Below the pieces are notes generated by a model, which was given only the letters and a program-made list of their open reading frames with translations, was not told the origin of the DNA and did no database searches. 64,000 nucleotides of DNA from contig JBMNSK010000002.1 of assembly GCA_050945155.1 (NCBI GenBank), positions 6,575 to 70,574 on the forward strand. The letters run 5' to 3'. This DNA is from JBMNSK01 sp050945155 (lineage in GTDB: Bacteria; Actinomycetota; Coriobacteriia; Coriobacteriales; Eggerthellaceae). Both the position numbers and the translations under genes were made by a program. Below are positions 56,289 to 64,000 of this stretch, piece by piece. The number at the start of each line of letters is the position of its first letter. Positions within the stretch are counted from its first letter, which is position 1.

Positions 56289-58039
56289 CAAGTGCCCTAC
56301 GCATGACTAACCTCTATGCCCCCACGCTCAAAGAAGACCCTAATGATGCAGAGGTGACAAGTCACCGCCTTCTTCTGCGGAGCGGAATGATTCGTAAGTC
56401 CTCAACGGGCATGTATTCTTTTTTGCCGCTTGGCTTTAGGGTTTTGCAGAAAGTTACCAAAATCGTCCGCGAGGAAATGGATGCCATTGGTGCGCAGGAA
56501 ATTGTCATGCCCATTCTGCAGTCAGCAGATATCTGGGAAGAAAGCGGCAGATGGAACAAGTATGGCCCTGAGCTCATGCGCCTTGTAGACCGTCATGAAC
56601 ACGAGTACTGTCTTGGCCCGACACATGAAGAGTTAGTAGTTGATCTCGTTCGGAATGAGCTGCGCTCCTATAAGCAACTGCCAACAACGCTCTATCAGAT
56701 ACAGAGTAAGTTTCGTGACGAGATTCGTCCGCGCTTTGGTTTGCTGCGGTCGCGCGAATTCATTATGAAAGACGCCTACAGCTTCAATCCGGATTTCGAA
56801 TCTTTGCAGGAGACCTATGACGAGATGGGTCGCGCCTATACCACCATCTTTAACCGACTGGATTTGGACAACCGTCCCGTCGAAGCTGATTCTGGTCAAA
56901 TTGGCGGAAACTATTCCACCGAATATATGGCTCTTGCCGAAGAGGGCGAGGCTGAGCTTGTTCACTGCTCCTGTGGTTTTGCTGCAGATGTCGAAGCTGC
57001 TGCCTGCATTCCTCATCCGACGCTCTATGACGTGGCCATGGAAAAAATTGAAACGCCGGGTGTTCATACCATCGAAGATTTAAGCAAGTTCTTAGATATT
57101 CCTGAGTCATCAACGGTTAAGGCTTTTTCTGGCAAAGTAGACGACGAAGGCATTGTGGTTCTCTTTGTTCCGGGAGACCATGAAGTAAACGAAATCAAGG
57201 CTGCCCATACCCTCGGAAGCTTTACTCCCCTTACGGATGAAGAAATGGAAGCAGCTGGCCTGCACAAAGGATCGATGGGCCCTGTTCATCTGCCTCGCGG
57301 CGTCCGGGTTGTTGCCGATGAGAGCCTGCAGGCAATTCCTAAATGGGTTGTAGGTGCAAACGAAGATGGGTATCACTTTGTTGGTGCCGAAGTGGGCGTT
57401 GATTTTGAAGTTGATATCTGGGCTGACCTCTGTGTTGCAAAACCGGGGGATGACTGTCCGGTATGTGGCAAACCGCTCGTGGGTGCGTATGGTATTGAAG
57501 TTGGTCAGATTTTCCAGCTTGGAACGAAGTACTCCGAGTCTATGGGTGCAACCTTTATGGACGAGGATGGCAGTGAAAAACCCTATGTCATGGGATGCTA
57601 TGGCATCGGTGTGACACGGTCTATGTCAGCCATTATTGAACAGCACAACGATGAAAATGGTATATCCTGGCCACTCTGTGCTTGCCCCGCTCATATCTGC
57701 GTCATTCCTTTAAGTGTTGGTGATGACCTTGTTGAACCTGCAGCAGAAAAACTTGCGGAGGAACTAGCAGACTTGGGTCTTGAGGTGGTCATTGACGACA
57801 GGAAAGAGCGTCCTGGTGTTAAGTTTGCTGACAATGATCTTATTGGCTGGCCGCTTCAGATTATCGTTGGTAAGCGCGGGCTTGCAAACGGTAACGTTGA
57901 GGTTAAACTTCGTCGCACTGGTGAGCGTGCCGATGTACCTATAAACGAGGTTGTCGACCGCATCAAACAGGGTGATCGCCGTGCATTTGAAGGCGGAAGC
58001 GGCATTGAGTTTTTTGATGCGCTCTTCGGTCGTGCATAA
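56285..58039 (+). CDS. proS: Prolyl-tRNA synthetase, bacterial type
   Basis: 584 residues with class II motif 1 (LLLRSGMIRKSSTGMYSFLP), motif 2 (FRDEIRPRFGLLRSREFIMKD) and motif 3 (GCYGIGVTRSMSA). The INS editing domain lies between motifs 2 and 3 (about residues 235-385), so mischarged Ala-tRNA-Pro is probably edited in cis. A C-terminal anticodon-binding domain begins near residue 470. Confidence 0.97.
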   Translation: MTSALRMTNLYAPTLKEDPNDAEVTSHRLLLRSGMIRKSSTGMYSFLPLGFRVLQKVTKIVREEMDAIGAQEIVMPILQSADIWEESGRWNKYGPELMRLVDRHEHEYCLGPTHEELVVDLVRNELRSYKQLPTTLYQIQSKFRDEIRPRFGLLRSREFIMKDAYSFNPDFESLQETYDEMGRAYTTIFNRLDLDNRPVEADSGQIGGNYSTEYMALAEEGEAELVHCSCGFAADVEAAACIPHPTLYDVAMEKIETPGVHTIEDLSKFLDIPESSTVKAFSGKVDDEGIVVLFVPGDHEVNEIKAAHTLGSFTPLTDEEMEAAGLHKGSMGPVHLPRGVRVVADESLQAIPKWVVGANEDGYHFVGAEVGVDFEVDIWADLCVAKPGDDCPVCGKPLVGAYGIEVGQIFQLGTKYSESMGATFMDEDGSEKPYVMGCYGIGVTRSMSAIIEQHNDENGISWPLCACPAHICVIPLSVGDDLVEPAAEKLAEELADLGLEVVIDDRKERPGVKFADNDLIGWPLQIIVGKRGLANGNVEVKLRRTGERADVPINEVVDRIKQGDRRAFEGGSGIEFFDALFGRA

Positions 58040-58053
58040 TTTCGTGCAGATAC

Positions 58054-58107
58054 GTAGTTTCGTTTGAATGAGGCCTTCGCCTGCGTGCGAAACTACCGCT
58101 GCGAAGG
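58054..58107 (+). other. Leader with alternative hairpins before the HAD gene
   Basis: GTAGTTTCG (58054-58062) pairs perfectly with CGAAACTAC (58088-58096), enclosing AGGC-CTTC-GCCT. Alternatively CCTTCGC (58074-58080) can pair with GCGAAGG (58101-58107), just upstream of the Shine-Dalgarno of the next gene. The two pairings exclude each other. No T tail is present. Confidence 0.5.
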
Positions 58108-58128
58108 GGGCTTCACAGAGGAGAGAAG

Positions 58129-58785
58129 ATGCAAAGAGTCTACGGCATACTTTTTGACAACGACGGGACGCTGCTTGATACACATGACCTCCTGGTCAGT
58201 TCTATGCGCTATGCAACTCAAAAAGTTTTGGGAAAAGATCTTCCTGAAGAGAAGCTTATGGCCAAAGTAGGTCAGCCTCTTGCCGCTCAGATGTGGGATT
58301 TTACTGATGATGAGGCAGTACACGAGGAGCTACTGGCAGTTTATCGCGAATATAACCATGCACACCATGACCAAGAAGTAAGCCTTTTCCCGGGAGTAAA
58401 AGAAACCCTTGCCATGCTTAAGGATGAGGGTTTTCCCATGGGTGTTGTTACTTCAAAACGTCATGAACTTGCCATTCATGGCCTGAGCCTTTTCGGTATT
58501 GAGCAGTATTTCGATTTCCTGGTTGGCGCCGATGATTGGGAAACTGCCAAACCCCATCCTGGTCCTGTGAAACATGCCTGCGACATGATGGACTTAAGTC
58601 CTCGTCAGGTCATGTATGTCGGTGACAGTCCCTTTGATGCCCAAGCCGCAAACGGTGCCGGGTGTATTTCGGTAGCTGCACTGTGGGGCATGTTTGATAA
58701 GGAACGGCTCGAGAAAGAAGAGCCTGACTATTTCGCAGCAACCTTCAGCGAGCTTCCACTACTTGTTACTCGGTTGAACTCTTAA
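58129..58785 (+). CDS. HAD-superfamily phosphatase (phosphoglycolate/pyrophosphatase PpaX-like)
   Basis: A 218-residue HAD hydrolase. Motif I FDNDGTLLDT (D with N in place of the more common S or F), motif II VTSKRHEL, motif III lysine in KPHPGPV and motif IV VGDSPFDAQAA. A helical cap lies between motifs I and II. Substrates of this subfamily include phosphoglycolate and pyrophosphate, and sequence alone does not decide. GAGGAGAG precedes the ATG. Confidence 0.88.
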   Translation: MQRVYGILFDNDGTLLDTHDLLVSSMRYATQKVLGKDLPEEKLMAKVGQPLAAQMWDFTDDEAVHEELLAVYREYNHAHHDQEVSLFPGVKETLAMLKDEGFPMGVVTSKRHELAIHGLSLFGIEQYFDFLVGADDWETAKPHPGPVKHACDMMDLSPRQVMYVGDSPFDAQAANGAGCISVAALWGMFDKERLEKEEPDYFAATFSELPLLVTRLNS

Positions 58786-58801
58786 GAGATGGGGCGGGAA
58801 G

Positions 58802-59566
58802 ATGACTGACTACATCGAAGGCCGTCGCGCAGTAATTTCAGCTCTTCGCAGTGACGTGCCCCTCAAATCAATTCTCATGGCAGACAACTTCCACCGCGAC
58901 GGCATGGTTGCCGATATTCTGCGCAAGGCGAAGCAGCGCAGTATTCCGGTAAAGACCGTATCGAAGAAAAAGCTTGACGAGCTTTCTGTTCGCGGCTCTC
59001 ACCAAGGTTTTATCGCCGAAGCAGCCCCTTTTAACTACGAAGGTATCGGAGACCTTCTGGGACGTGCTGAAGAGGATGCAGAGAAAAATGAGGGTGCTGC
59101 ACTTATCGTGGTTCTAGACCATATCACCGACGCCGGGAATCTTGGCGCGGTTATTCGAAGCGCCGAGGCGGTCGGAGCAAGCGGACTTATCATTCCCAAT
59201 AAGCGAAGCGCCCATGTCGATTCCTCGACGTATAAAAGTTCGGCAGGAGCCGTAAACTACCTACCCATTGCCCAGACTTCAAATATTGTGCAAACGCTCG
59301 TTCGTCTCCAAGAGGCTGGTTTTTGGGTTGCTGCTGCAAGTGAACAGGCGCAAGACTATATCTGGGACATTAACTTGAAGGGCAAAATCGTTCTTGTCAT
59401 GGGGAATGAACATGAGGGAATTTCGCGGTTAGCCCTTGAGCACTGTGATTTTTTGGCGCGCCTTCCACAGATGGGCCAGGTCTCTTCTCTTAACGTGGCG
59501 CAAGCGGCAACTGCTTGCATGTATGAGTGGCTCCGCCAGAACCGCCCAGCTTCTACGCGAGGCTAG
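58802..59566 (+). CDS. rlmB: TrmH/RlmB-family rRNA 2'-O-methyltransferase
   Basis: A SPOUT methyltransferase of 254 residues. The N-terminal RNA-binding domain has the YIEGRRAVISAL start. The catalytic domain has LDHITDAGNLGAVIRSAEA, MGNEHEGISRL and LPQMGQVSSLNVAQAATACM, the trefoil-knot motifs. The expected target is G2251 of 23S rRNA, by family. The YacP-like gene follows immediately, as in Firmicutes. Confidence 0.93.
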   Translation: MTDYIEGRRAVISALRSDVPLKSILMADNFHRDGMVADILRKAKQRSIPVKTVSKKKLDELSVRGSHQGFIAEAAPFNYEGIGDLLGRAEEDAEKNEGAALIVVLDHITDAGNLGAVIRSAEAVGASGLIIPNKRSAHVDSSTYKSSAGAVNYLPIAQTSNIVQTLVRLQEAGFWVAAASEQAQDYIWDINLKGKIVLVMGNEHEGISRLALEHCDFLARLPQMGQVSSLNVAQAATACMYEWLRQNRPASTRG

Positions 59567-59570
59567 TATC

Positions 59571-60113
59571 ATGGCACATCATCGAAATAAGCTGCTCATT
59601 GTCGATGGCTATAACGCGCTCAGGTCGGGCAGCCGCTACCGGCGCATTACTGACCCCGACTACACGGATGACACTTTTAACCAGGCACGGGACCGGCTCA
59701 TAAATGATGTCATTAACTATTCCGGAAATGACTGGCATGCGGTCATTGTCTTTGATGGTGGTGGCAATGAATATTCGGAAGGAAAGCCGACCGCAGTTGG
59801 TGGAGTAGAAATTGTCTTCTCTCCGGCAGGGCAGTCTGCGGACAAGGTTATTGAAAAATATGCACACGAAGCACGCGAGCACCATGTTGAAACCATCGTG
59901 GTAACAAGTGATGCAAGTATCCAAGACACGGTTTTTGGTGATGGCGTAGACCGCATGAGCGCGGAAGGTTTCAGCAGGGAAGTGGCGCGCTATTATGAAG
60001 AAGCCCGTCTTGACGAAACCCCGAAAATTGCTGAGAAAAATACGGTAGCCGGGCGCCTTGACGAAAAAACACTTGCGCGCCTGAAAAAGCTCCGCGATGA
60101 CCTGTCTTCATAG
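59571..60113 (+). CDS. YacP-like NYN-domain ribonuclease
   Basis: A 180-residue NYN-domain protein, the family of B. subtilis YacP/Rae1. The start LLIVDGYNAL and the acidic residues in VVTSDASIQDTVF are the PIN-like active site. Rae1 cleaves mRNA in the ribosomal A site. The equivalent role here is by homology. It follows rlmB by four bases. Confidence 0.9.
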   Translation: MAHHRNKLLIVDGYNALRSGSRYRRITDPDYTDDTFNQARDRLINDVINYSGNDWHAVIVFDGGGNEYSEGKPTAVGGVEIVFSPAGQSADKVIEKYAHEAREHHVETIVVTSDASIQDTVFGDGVDRMSAEGFSREVARYYEEARLDETPKIAEKNTVAGRLDEKTLARLKKLRDDLSS

Positions 60114-60234
60114 GACGCGCTTGTTCTTATACGTGTGGAACTAAAAACTAGCGGCCGTCTTGATACACCGCCGCGACCGCTATTCTAAGCGCCCAAGTAT
60201 TTTTGCTAGAGCCGACCTAGCTCGATATCTGAGC

Positions 60235-61254
60235 CTAGTCCTGCGTCTTTCCTGCAAGCACCTCGTCGTAGTCGGCTTTGTTTTTCTTTAGGAGCTCTGG
60301 AATGTGGAGGCTGTACGGGCACCTCGTCTCGCACTGCCTGCATTCGATACAGTTATCAATGCGGTCCATCTCTTTCTGCCATTTTTCAGAAAGCCAAGAT
60401 GCGGCAGGTGCGCGTCTGAGCATGAGGGACATTCGGGCACACTGGTCAATCTTGATATCAACCGGGCAAGGAGCACAGTATCCGCAACCACGGCAAAAGT
60501 CTCCCGTAAGCTCTGTCCGCTCCTTTTCGATGAACTGGGAAATTTCTGGTGTCATACTGGGGGTATCGTCCATATAAGACAGCCATTCTTCCAGCTCTTC
60601 TTCGGACTGTATACCCCAGATAGGAAGAACACTTGGGTGCTCGTTCATAAAGGCCATTGCGGCACGACTGTTCGTGATGAGTCCGCCAGCAAGTCCCTTC
60701 ATGGCAATAAAGCCCATTCCTGCTTCTTCTGTTTCCTTTACAAGTTCAAGCTCGCGTGGTCCAGAAAGATACGAGAAAGGGAATTGCAGCGTCTCATAGT
60801 AACCGCTTCGGACAATGTCAAAAGCAACTTCGATGCGATGCGCTGTAATGCCGATATGGCGAATCTTACCTTCATTCTTTGCTTGGACAAGGCAGTCATA
60901 AATTTCATCTCCTGGTCCATAGCAGGTGGTAGCCATATGCAATTGATAGAGGTCAAGGTAGTTTGTTTCTAAGTTTGAAAGTGTTGTTTCGAGGTCTTTC
61001 CAAAAACCTTCTGCGGTCGTAGACTGCGTCTTTGAAGCGATAAAAATCTTCTCGCGCATACCCTCAAACGCCGCTCCAAGTTTTTCTTCACTATCTGAAT
61101 AGGCACGCGCTGTATCAAAAAACCGCATGCCACCCTCATATGCGTGCCGCAGTAAGTTCACTGCTTGATTACGTGAAATACGTTGAATAGGTAGAGCCCC
61201 GAAGGCGTTTTGGCACGTCGTGATTCCTGTTTTTCCGAGGGTAATTTCTCGCAT
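60235..61254 (-). CDS. Aldo/keto reductase with C-terminal 4Fe-4S domain
   Basis: Residues 1-250 form an AKR barrel with the tetrad residues in FFDTARAYSDSE (D, Y), FIASKTQ (K) and YQLHMATT (H). The C-terminal part has CRGCGYCAPCPV and CIECRQCETRCPY, two ferredoxin-type cysteine sets for 4Fe-4S clusters. Such fused reductases are common in anaerobes and are thought to use ferredoxin-linked electrons. The substrate is unknown. It is convergent with the YacP-like gene. Confidence 0.92.
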   Translation of the reverse strand: MREITLGKTGITTCQNAFGALPIQRISRNQAVNLLRHAYEGGMRFFDTARAYSDSEEKLGAAFEGMREKIFIASKTQSTTAEGFWKDLETTLSNLETNYLDLYQLHMATTCYGPGDEIYDCLVQAKNEGKIRHIGITAHRIEVAFDIVRSGYYETLQFPFSYLSGPRELELVKETEEAGMGFIAMKGLAGGLITNSRAAMAFMNEHPSVLPIWGIQSEEELEEWLSYMDDTPSMTPEISQFIEKERTELTGDFCRGCGYCAPCPVDIKIDQCARMSLMLRRAPAASWLSEKWQKEMDRIDNCIECRQCETRCPYSLHIPELLKKNKADYDEVLAGKTQD

Positions 61255-61423
61255 CTTCTCTCCTCATAAGATAAAAAATTCGAAATGACTATATCAAAGT
61301 TCATTCACTCCGTGCATAATATAGGTGGGGGGTTCTGAAAATCACGACGATTCATTGACTGAGGTGCTTATATATAGCACACCGGAATATTTGTATTTTC
61401 TGAGCTAGTGTCTTAATTCTTTA

Positions 61424-61433
61424 TGGTTATAAT
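61424..61433 (+). promoter_or_regulatory. -10 candidate for the sigma-factor operon
   Basis: TATAAT at 61428-61433, a perfect consensus -10, preceded by TGGT. It lies 61 bases before the sigma gene. No -35 match is seen, so an extended -10-like promoter read by the housekeeping sigma is possible. An ECF-type promoter for autoregulation was not recognised. Confidence 0.5.
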
Positions 61434-61493
61434 GCACTACGGCCGCAATATCAATCATCGTGATGCAACGAACTAAAGACGTGACGTATTTAT

Positions 61494-62069
61494 GTGAGTT
61501 TAGACAGAGAAAGCATGCCCGAGTCTGACGAAAAGTTATTCGCTTCGTACATGAGGGGTGATGAAAGAGGTCTGCGCACCTTAATGGAGCGCTATGGTGA
61601 CTCTCTCACCTTATATATCAACGGCTACATTCATGATTTTCAAGATTCTGAAGACCTGATGATTGAAGCTTTTTCATGCGTGCTTGCTAAACGTCCCCTC
61701 CTCAAAGAAGGCGGGTTCAGACCGTATCTTTATAAAACCGCTCGTAATCTCGCACTTCGCTTTACCTCTAAACAAAGGCGGGGCGACTTTAGTTTCGATA
61801 ATTTGGAAACGGAACCTGAGGCAGACGAGTTGGTAGATGCCGTCGTCCACAACAAGGAACGCGACTATCTCTTAAAGTCCTGTCTTGACAGTATTCTGCC
61901 TGACTACCGCGAGGCAATCTTTCTTGTCTTTTTCGAAGACATGTCATATGCGCAGGCAGCAAAGGTTATGGGTAAGTCACCAAAGCAGGTAGATAATCTC
62001 ATCCAGCGTGGGAAAAAAGCCCTGCGACCCTTACTTGAGAAAGAAGGAATTACTGATGCTTTCTCTTGA
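61494..62069 (+). CDS. ECF-like sigma-70 family RNA polymerase sigma factor
   Basis: A 191-residue sigma factor with only regions 2 and 4. Region 2 is at about 15-100 (YMRGDERGLRTLMERYGD, then FRPYLYKTARNLALRF). Region 4 is at about 130-185 (LPDYREAIFLVFFEDMSYAQ, AAKVMGKSPKQVDNLIQRGK), a helix-turn-helix for -35 recognition. GTG 61494 is taken as start, with ATG 61515 as alternative. The next gene starts 14 bases before its stop, so they are translationally coupled. ECF factors are usually held by a membrane anti-sigma factor; the best local candidate is the next gene. Confidence 0.9.
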   Translation: MSLDRESMPESDEKLFASYMRGDERGLRTLMERYGDSLTLYINGYIHDFQDSEDLMIEAFSCVLAKRPLLKEGGFRPYLYKTARNLALRFTSKQRRGDFSFDNLETEPEADELVDAVVHNKERDYLLKSCLDSILPDYREAIFLVFFEDMSYAQAAKVMGKSPKQVDNLIQRGKKALRPLLEKEGITDAFS

Positions 62070-62397
62070 TGAACGGGTAGCAGAAGTCGAGCGGAGGACG
62101 CGGCGTAGGGAAGCACGTATACGTGCAGTGAGAAGGCGCGCAATTCGAATCTCAAGCGCTGCAGCTTGTCTTGTTATCTGCGTGGGTCTTGGCCTTGTTG
62201 CCTCTCAGACTGGGTCGCAGGCAACAGGTATAGGTATGTCTTCCATTGGCATGGCTGGATCAATTATTCAGGATTCTCCCATCGTGGGCTATGTAGCTGT
62301 GATTGTTTTGGCCGCTATCCTTGGCGTAATCATTACCATCATTGCCTTTAGGGCTTTGTGGCAGTCACAAGAAGATGATGACGATGATGACGATTGA
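62056..62397 (+). CDS. Small two-TM membrane protein, candidate anti-sigma partner
   Basis: A 113-residue protein of unknown family. Residues 1-30 are highly charged (repeated E and R, such as DERVAEVERRTRRREARIRA). Two membrane helices follow (about 31-50 and 72-96), and the protein ends in seven aspartates. AAGAAGGAAT precedes the ATG. It overlaps the sigma gene by 14 bases. The N-terminal half resembles the protein that starts at 63842. No classical anti-sigma zinc motif (HxxxCxxC) is present, so an anti-sigma role rests on position only. Confidence 0.75.
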   Translation: MLSLDERVAEVERRTRRREARIRAVRRRAIRISSAAACLVICVGLGLVASQTGSQATGIGMSSIGMAGSIIQDSPIVGYVAVIVLAAILGVIITIIAFRALWQSQEDDDDDDD

Positions 62398-63028
62398 GGC
62401 AGTGAACTGCGTCATACAGCTTCTCATTGCGACGCTCTGCTATGCGGTTTGCTTCGTTGTTGCAAGCCGCAAGGACAGCTATCCCTGGCTTTTGTTAGGA
62501 AGCGCGTTTGTAACCTACTGCTTGGGGTTGGTGTATGAAATCGTCTACTTTATGATTCGTGGTGAAATGCCCCAAATTATTTATATTTCTAACGTAAGCG
62601 TTGTTGGGGCAGATATTTTTTGCATTCTTCTGCTCTCGTATATTGTGCGCGAATACAGCCATATCCGCTCCCCATGGTTTATCTGGACCATTCCAGTATT
62701 GGCGGCACTCAGCTATGTCATATACCTCGCTGTTGCAACAGAACCGACCGTGCGCTTCCTGATTCCCTGCGTTATGACAGGATTTGTTGGCTACTACTTA
62801 TCGCGCGGGCTTTTCATTGTGCACAGATCAACGAACCCTCGCACGAAAAGCTTACGCCCCATATTCATGGTCGCGCTTCTTTATACGGTGGTGCGTGTCC
62901 TTCTCTGGCTATCCATGGGCTTTACGACTGTTTCAAGCTTTAATAGCCCCTATATGATTATGAGCTATATCGTAGATTTCGTTTTTATCTGCGCACCTTG
63001 GGCACTTTGGAAGGCTGATTTGAAATGA
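62375..63028 (+). CDS. Seven-TM membrane protein of unknown function
   Basis: About 215 residues with seven hydrophobic segments evenly spaced and short loops; no soluble domain. I do not recognise the family. ATG codons at 62375, 62378, 62384 and 62387 are all possible starts, and all lie inside the GAT/GAC tract that encodes the poly-Asp tail of the preceding protein. The stop overlaps the next start (ATGA), so it is coupled to the PrsW-like gene. A sensor role within the sigma operon is inference. Confidence 0.8.
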   Translation: MMTMMTIEAVNCVIQLLIATLCYAVCFVVASRKDSYPWLLLGSAFVTYCLGLVYEIVYFMIRGEMPQIIYISNVSVVGADIFCILLLSYIVREYSHIRSPWFIWTIPVLAALSYVIYLAVATEPTVRFLIPCVMTGFVGYYLSRGLFIVHRSTNPRTKSLRPIFMVALLYTVVRVLLWLSMGFTTVSSFNSPYMIMSYIVDFVFICAPWALWKADLK

Positions 63029-63729
63029 CACCGCTTGAGAGTACCTATATCTGCGTGATTATTCCCATTGTGGTAACCGCCTTCTGCGTTGACCAGAAGT
63101 ACCGCTCATCTGTCCTGTTTATCATTTCTGGTATCACCATGTGTTTGCTGTCTGCGTATTTAAACAGCTTTTTTGCCTACTTGACCGGTGCGGACCTTAA
63201 TGCGACCAGTATTGAAATCAGCCCAATCGTTGAGGAATGCATGAAACTCATGCCTTTTATCTTCTATGGTCTTATTTTTGACCCCGATGAAATTACCTCA
63301 CGCAATATCATCATCCTTGTTGCCGCAAGCTTTGCTCTTTTTGAAAACATCTGCTTTTTAATTCAAGCGGGTAACCCTGATCTAGGTCTTTTAATTCTGC
63401 GCGGCGTCGGTACCTGTTCTATGCATATTGTCTGCGGCATTATTGTGGGCTATGGCATGGTCTATGTTCCGCGCCATTCAGCACTCAAGTGGATTGGGGT
63501 TCAGGCGTTGCTCTGCGCGGCAATTTGTTTCCACGCTATTTTCAACTTGCTGATGAGTGGTGAAGGCCTGTATGCGACGGTTGGTTATATTCTTCCCATT
63601 TTCTTTATCGCCTTTGGCCTTATTGCCGGAAGAATTTATCGGAAAACATCCATTCGTGGTTCGCGCTATCTTGAGTCACGAAATGCAGGCAAATCCATGC
63701 CGCGCACGCATTCTTCAAAGTCTGAGTAA
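63025..63729 (+). CDS. PrsW-like intramembrane metalloprotease
   Basis: A 234-residue membrane protein with the PrsW pattern: IVEECMKLMPF (paired glutamates E70 and E71, with K following), ALFENICF (E107), H134 in CSMHIVCG and H170 in CFHAIFN. In B. subtilis PrsW the paired glutamates and a histidine are needed to cleave the anti-sigma factor RsiW. Placement in an operon with a sigma factor suggests the same type of job. It has about eight hydrophobic segments and a basic C-terminal tail. It is coupled to the upstream gene by a four-base overlap. Confidence 0.88.
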   Translation: MTPLESTYICVIIPIVVTAFCVDQKYRSSVLFIISGITMCLLSAYLNSFFAYLTGADLNATSIEISPIVEECMKLMPFIFYGLIFDPDEITSRNIIILVAASFALFENICFLIQAGNPDLGLLILRGVGTCSMHIVCGIIVGYGMVYVPRHSALKWIGVQALLCAAICFHAIFNLLMSGEGLYATVGYILPIFFIAFGLIAGRIYRKTSIRGSRYLESRNAGKSMPRTHSSKSE

Positions 63730-63841
63730 TTTTTCGAAAAAATTTCTACAAAATAGTGAGGATTTCACCGTAGGTCCGTATCTATGTAAGTGAAAGCTTT
63801 TTTGGAGCTTTACGCACCGATGAGATAAGGACTTGCCCGTC

Positions 63842-64000
63842 ATGAGAACTACGGAAGATCGCATAGAGCGCGTCGAAAGACGCACAAAGCGGCTTCGCCG
63901 TAAGCGCGAGATGCGCATGACAGCAGCTTTGTCTGTTGCTGGTGCCCTTTGTGCTTTCGGACTTGTCGGAACCATTGGTCTTCTCGGTTCTGGTGCTGAG
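63842..64000 (+). CDS. Second small membrane protein, paralogue of 62056-62397, truncated by window end
   Basis: 53 codons are visible, starting at ATG 63842 with AAGGA upstream. The start TTEDRIERVERRTKRLRRKR followed by a membrane helix matches the layout and many residues of the 62056 protein (LDERVAEVERRTRRREARIR). Both put the R/K/E helix right before the first membrane span. It is probably the fifth gene of the sigma operon, separated by 112 bases that hold a small hairpin (AAAGCT/AGCTTT at 63793-63811). Confidence 0.75.
   Translation, partial: MRTTEDRIERVERRTKRLRRKREMRMTAALSVAGALCAFGLVGTIGLLGSGAE

Overview
The window looks like chromosomal core DNA from a coriobacterium (Actinomycetota, Coriobacteriia). 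The best guess is an Atopobiaceae member of moderate GC, such as Lancefieldella/Atopobium. This rests on the character of the proteins and the gene mix: a TsaB-RimI-TsaD fusion, a ribosomal protein L17 with a long acidic tail, and MEP-pathway genes beside uppS and cdsA. No rRNA operon or species marker is present, and composition was not computed. I see no phage, insertion sequence or CRISPR array.

Layout. 0-4.4 kb: the 3' part of a MATE exporter, the biotin importer BioY, a two-component system on the minus strand, and coaX. 4.5-7.7 kb: a formate-tetrahydrofolate module (fhs, fchA, folD). 7.7-10.8 kb: tsaE and one ORF fusing TsaB, RimI and TsaD, for t6A tRNA modification. 10.8-16.6 kb: menG (minus), an amidohydrolase-like protein without metal ligands, tatA/B-tatC, hypA-hypB and nadE. 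16.7-20.4 kb: CIRCE-controlled groES-groEL, a 10TM metal-exporter-like protein and a universal stress protein. 20.6-24.7 kb: tRNA-Lys, tRNA-Gln and the infA-rpmJ-rpsM-rpsK-rpsD-rpoA-rplQ operon. 24.7-30.2 kb: eno, alr, type-4 UDG, gpmA and folC. 30.2-34.2 kb: hpf (minus), then glmU-prs-pth. 34.3-37.5 kb: a 1065-residue protein I do not recognise. 37.5-44.8 kb: hisS, aspS, SRP RNA, a DedA protein, and dnaX-ybaB-recR. 45.1-49.4 kb: a polar amino-acid ABC transporter and an HtrA protease. 49.5-58.0 kb: pyrH-frr-uppS-cdsA-dxr-(site-2 protease)-ispG-proS. 58.1-61.3 kb: a HAD phosphatase, rlmB, a YacP-like protein and an Fe-S aldo/keto reductase (minus). 61.5-64.0 kb: an operon whose first four genes overlap (ECF-type sigma factor, small two-TM protein, 7-TM protein, PrsW-like membrane protease), followed by the start of a second small membrane protein related to the first.

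The most interesting material is envelope signalling. The 61.5-64 kb operon resembles a sigma factor controlled by regulated intramembrane proteolysis. At 54.1-55.2 kb the site-2 protease appears to lack its PDZ domain and to carry a winged-helix-like insertion between its first two membrane segments. Other unusual points are an amidohydrolase fold with all five usual metal ligands replaced, a FolD lacking the cyclohydrolase lysine and glutamine beside a separate cyclohydrolase (FchA), the three-domain t6A/acetyltransferase fusion, and a histidine kinase with no canonical start in its expected position.
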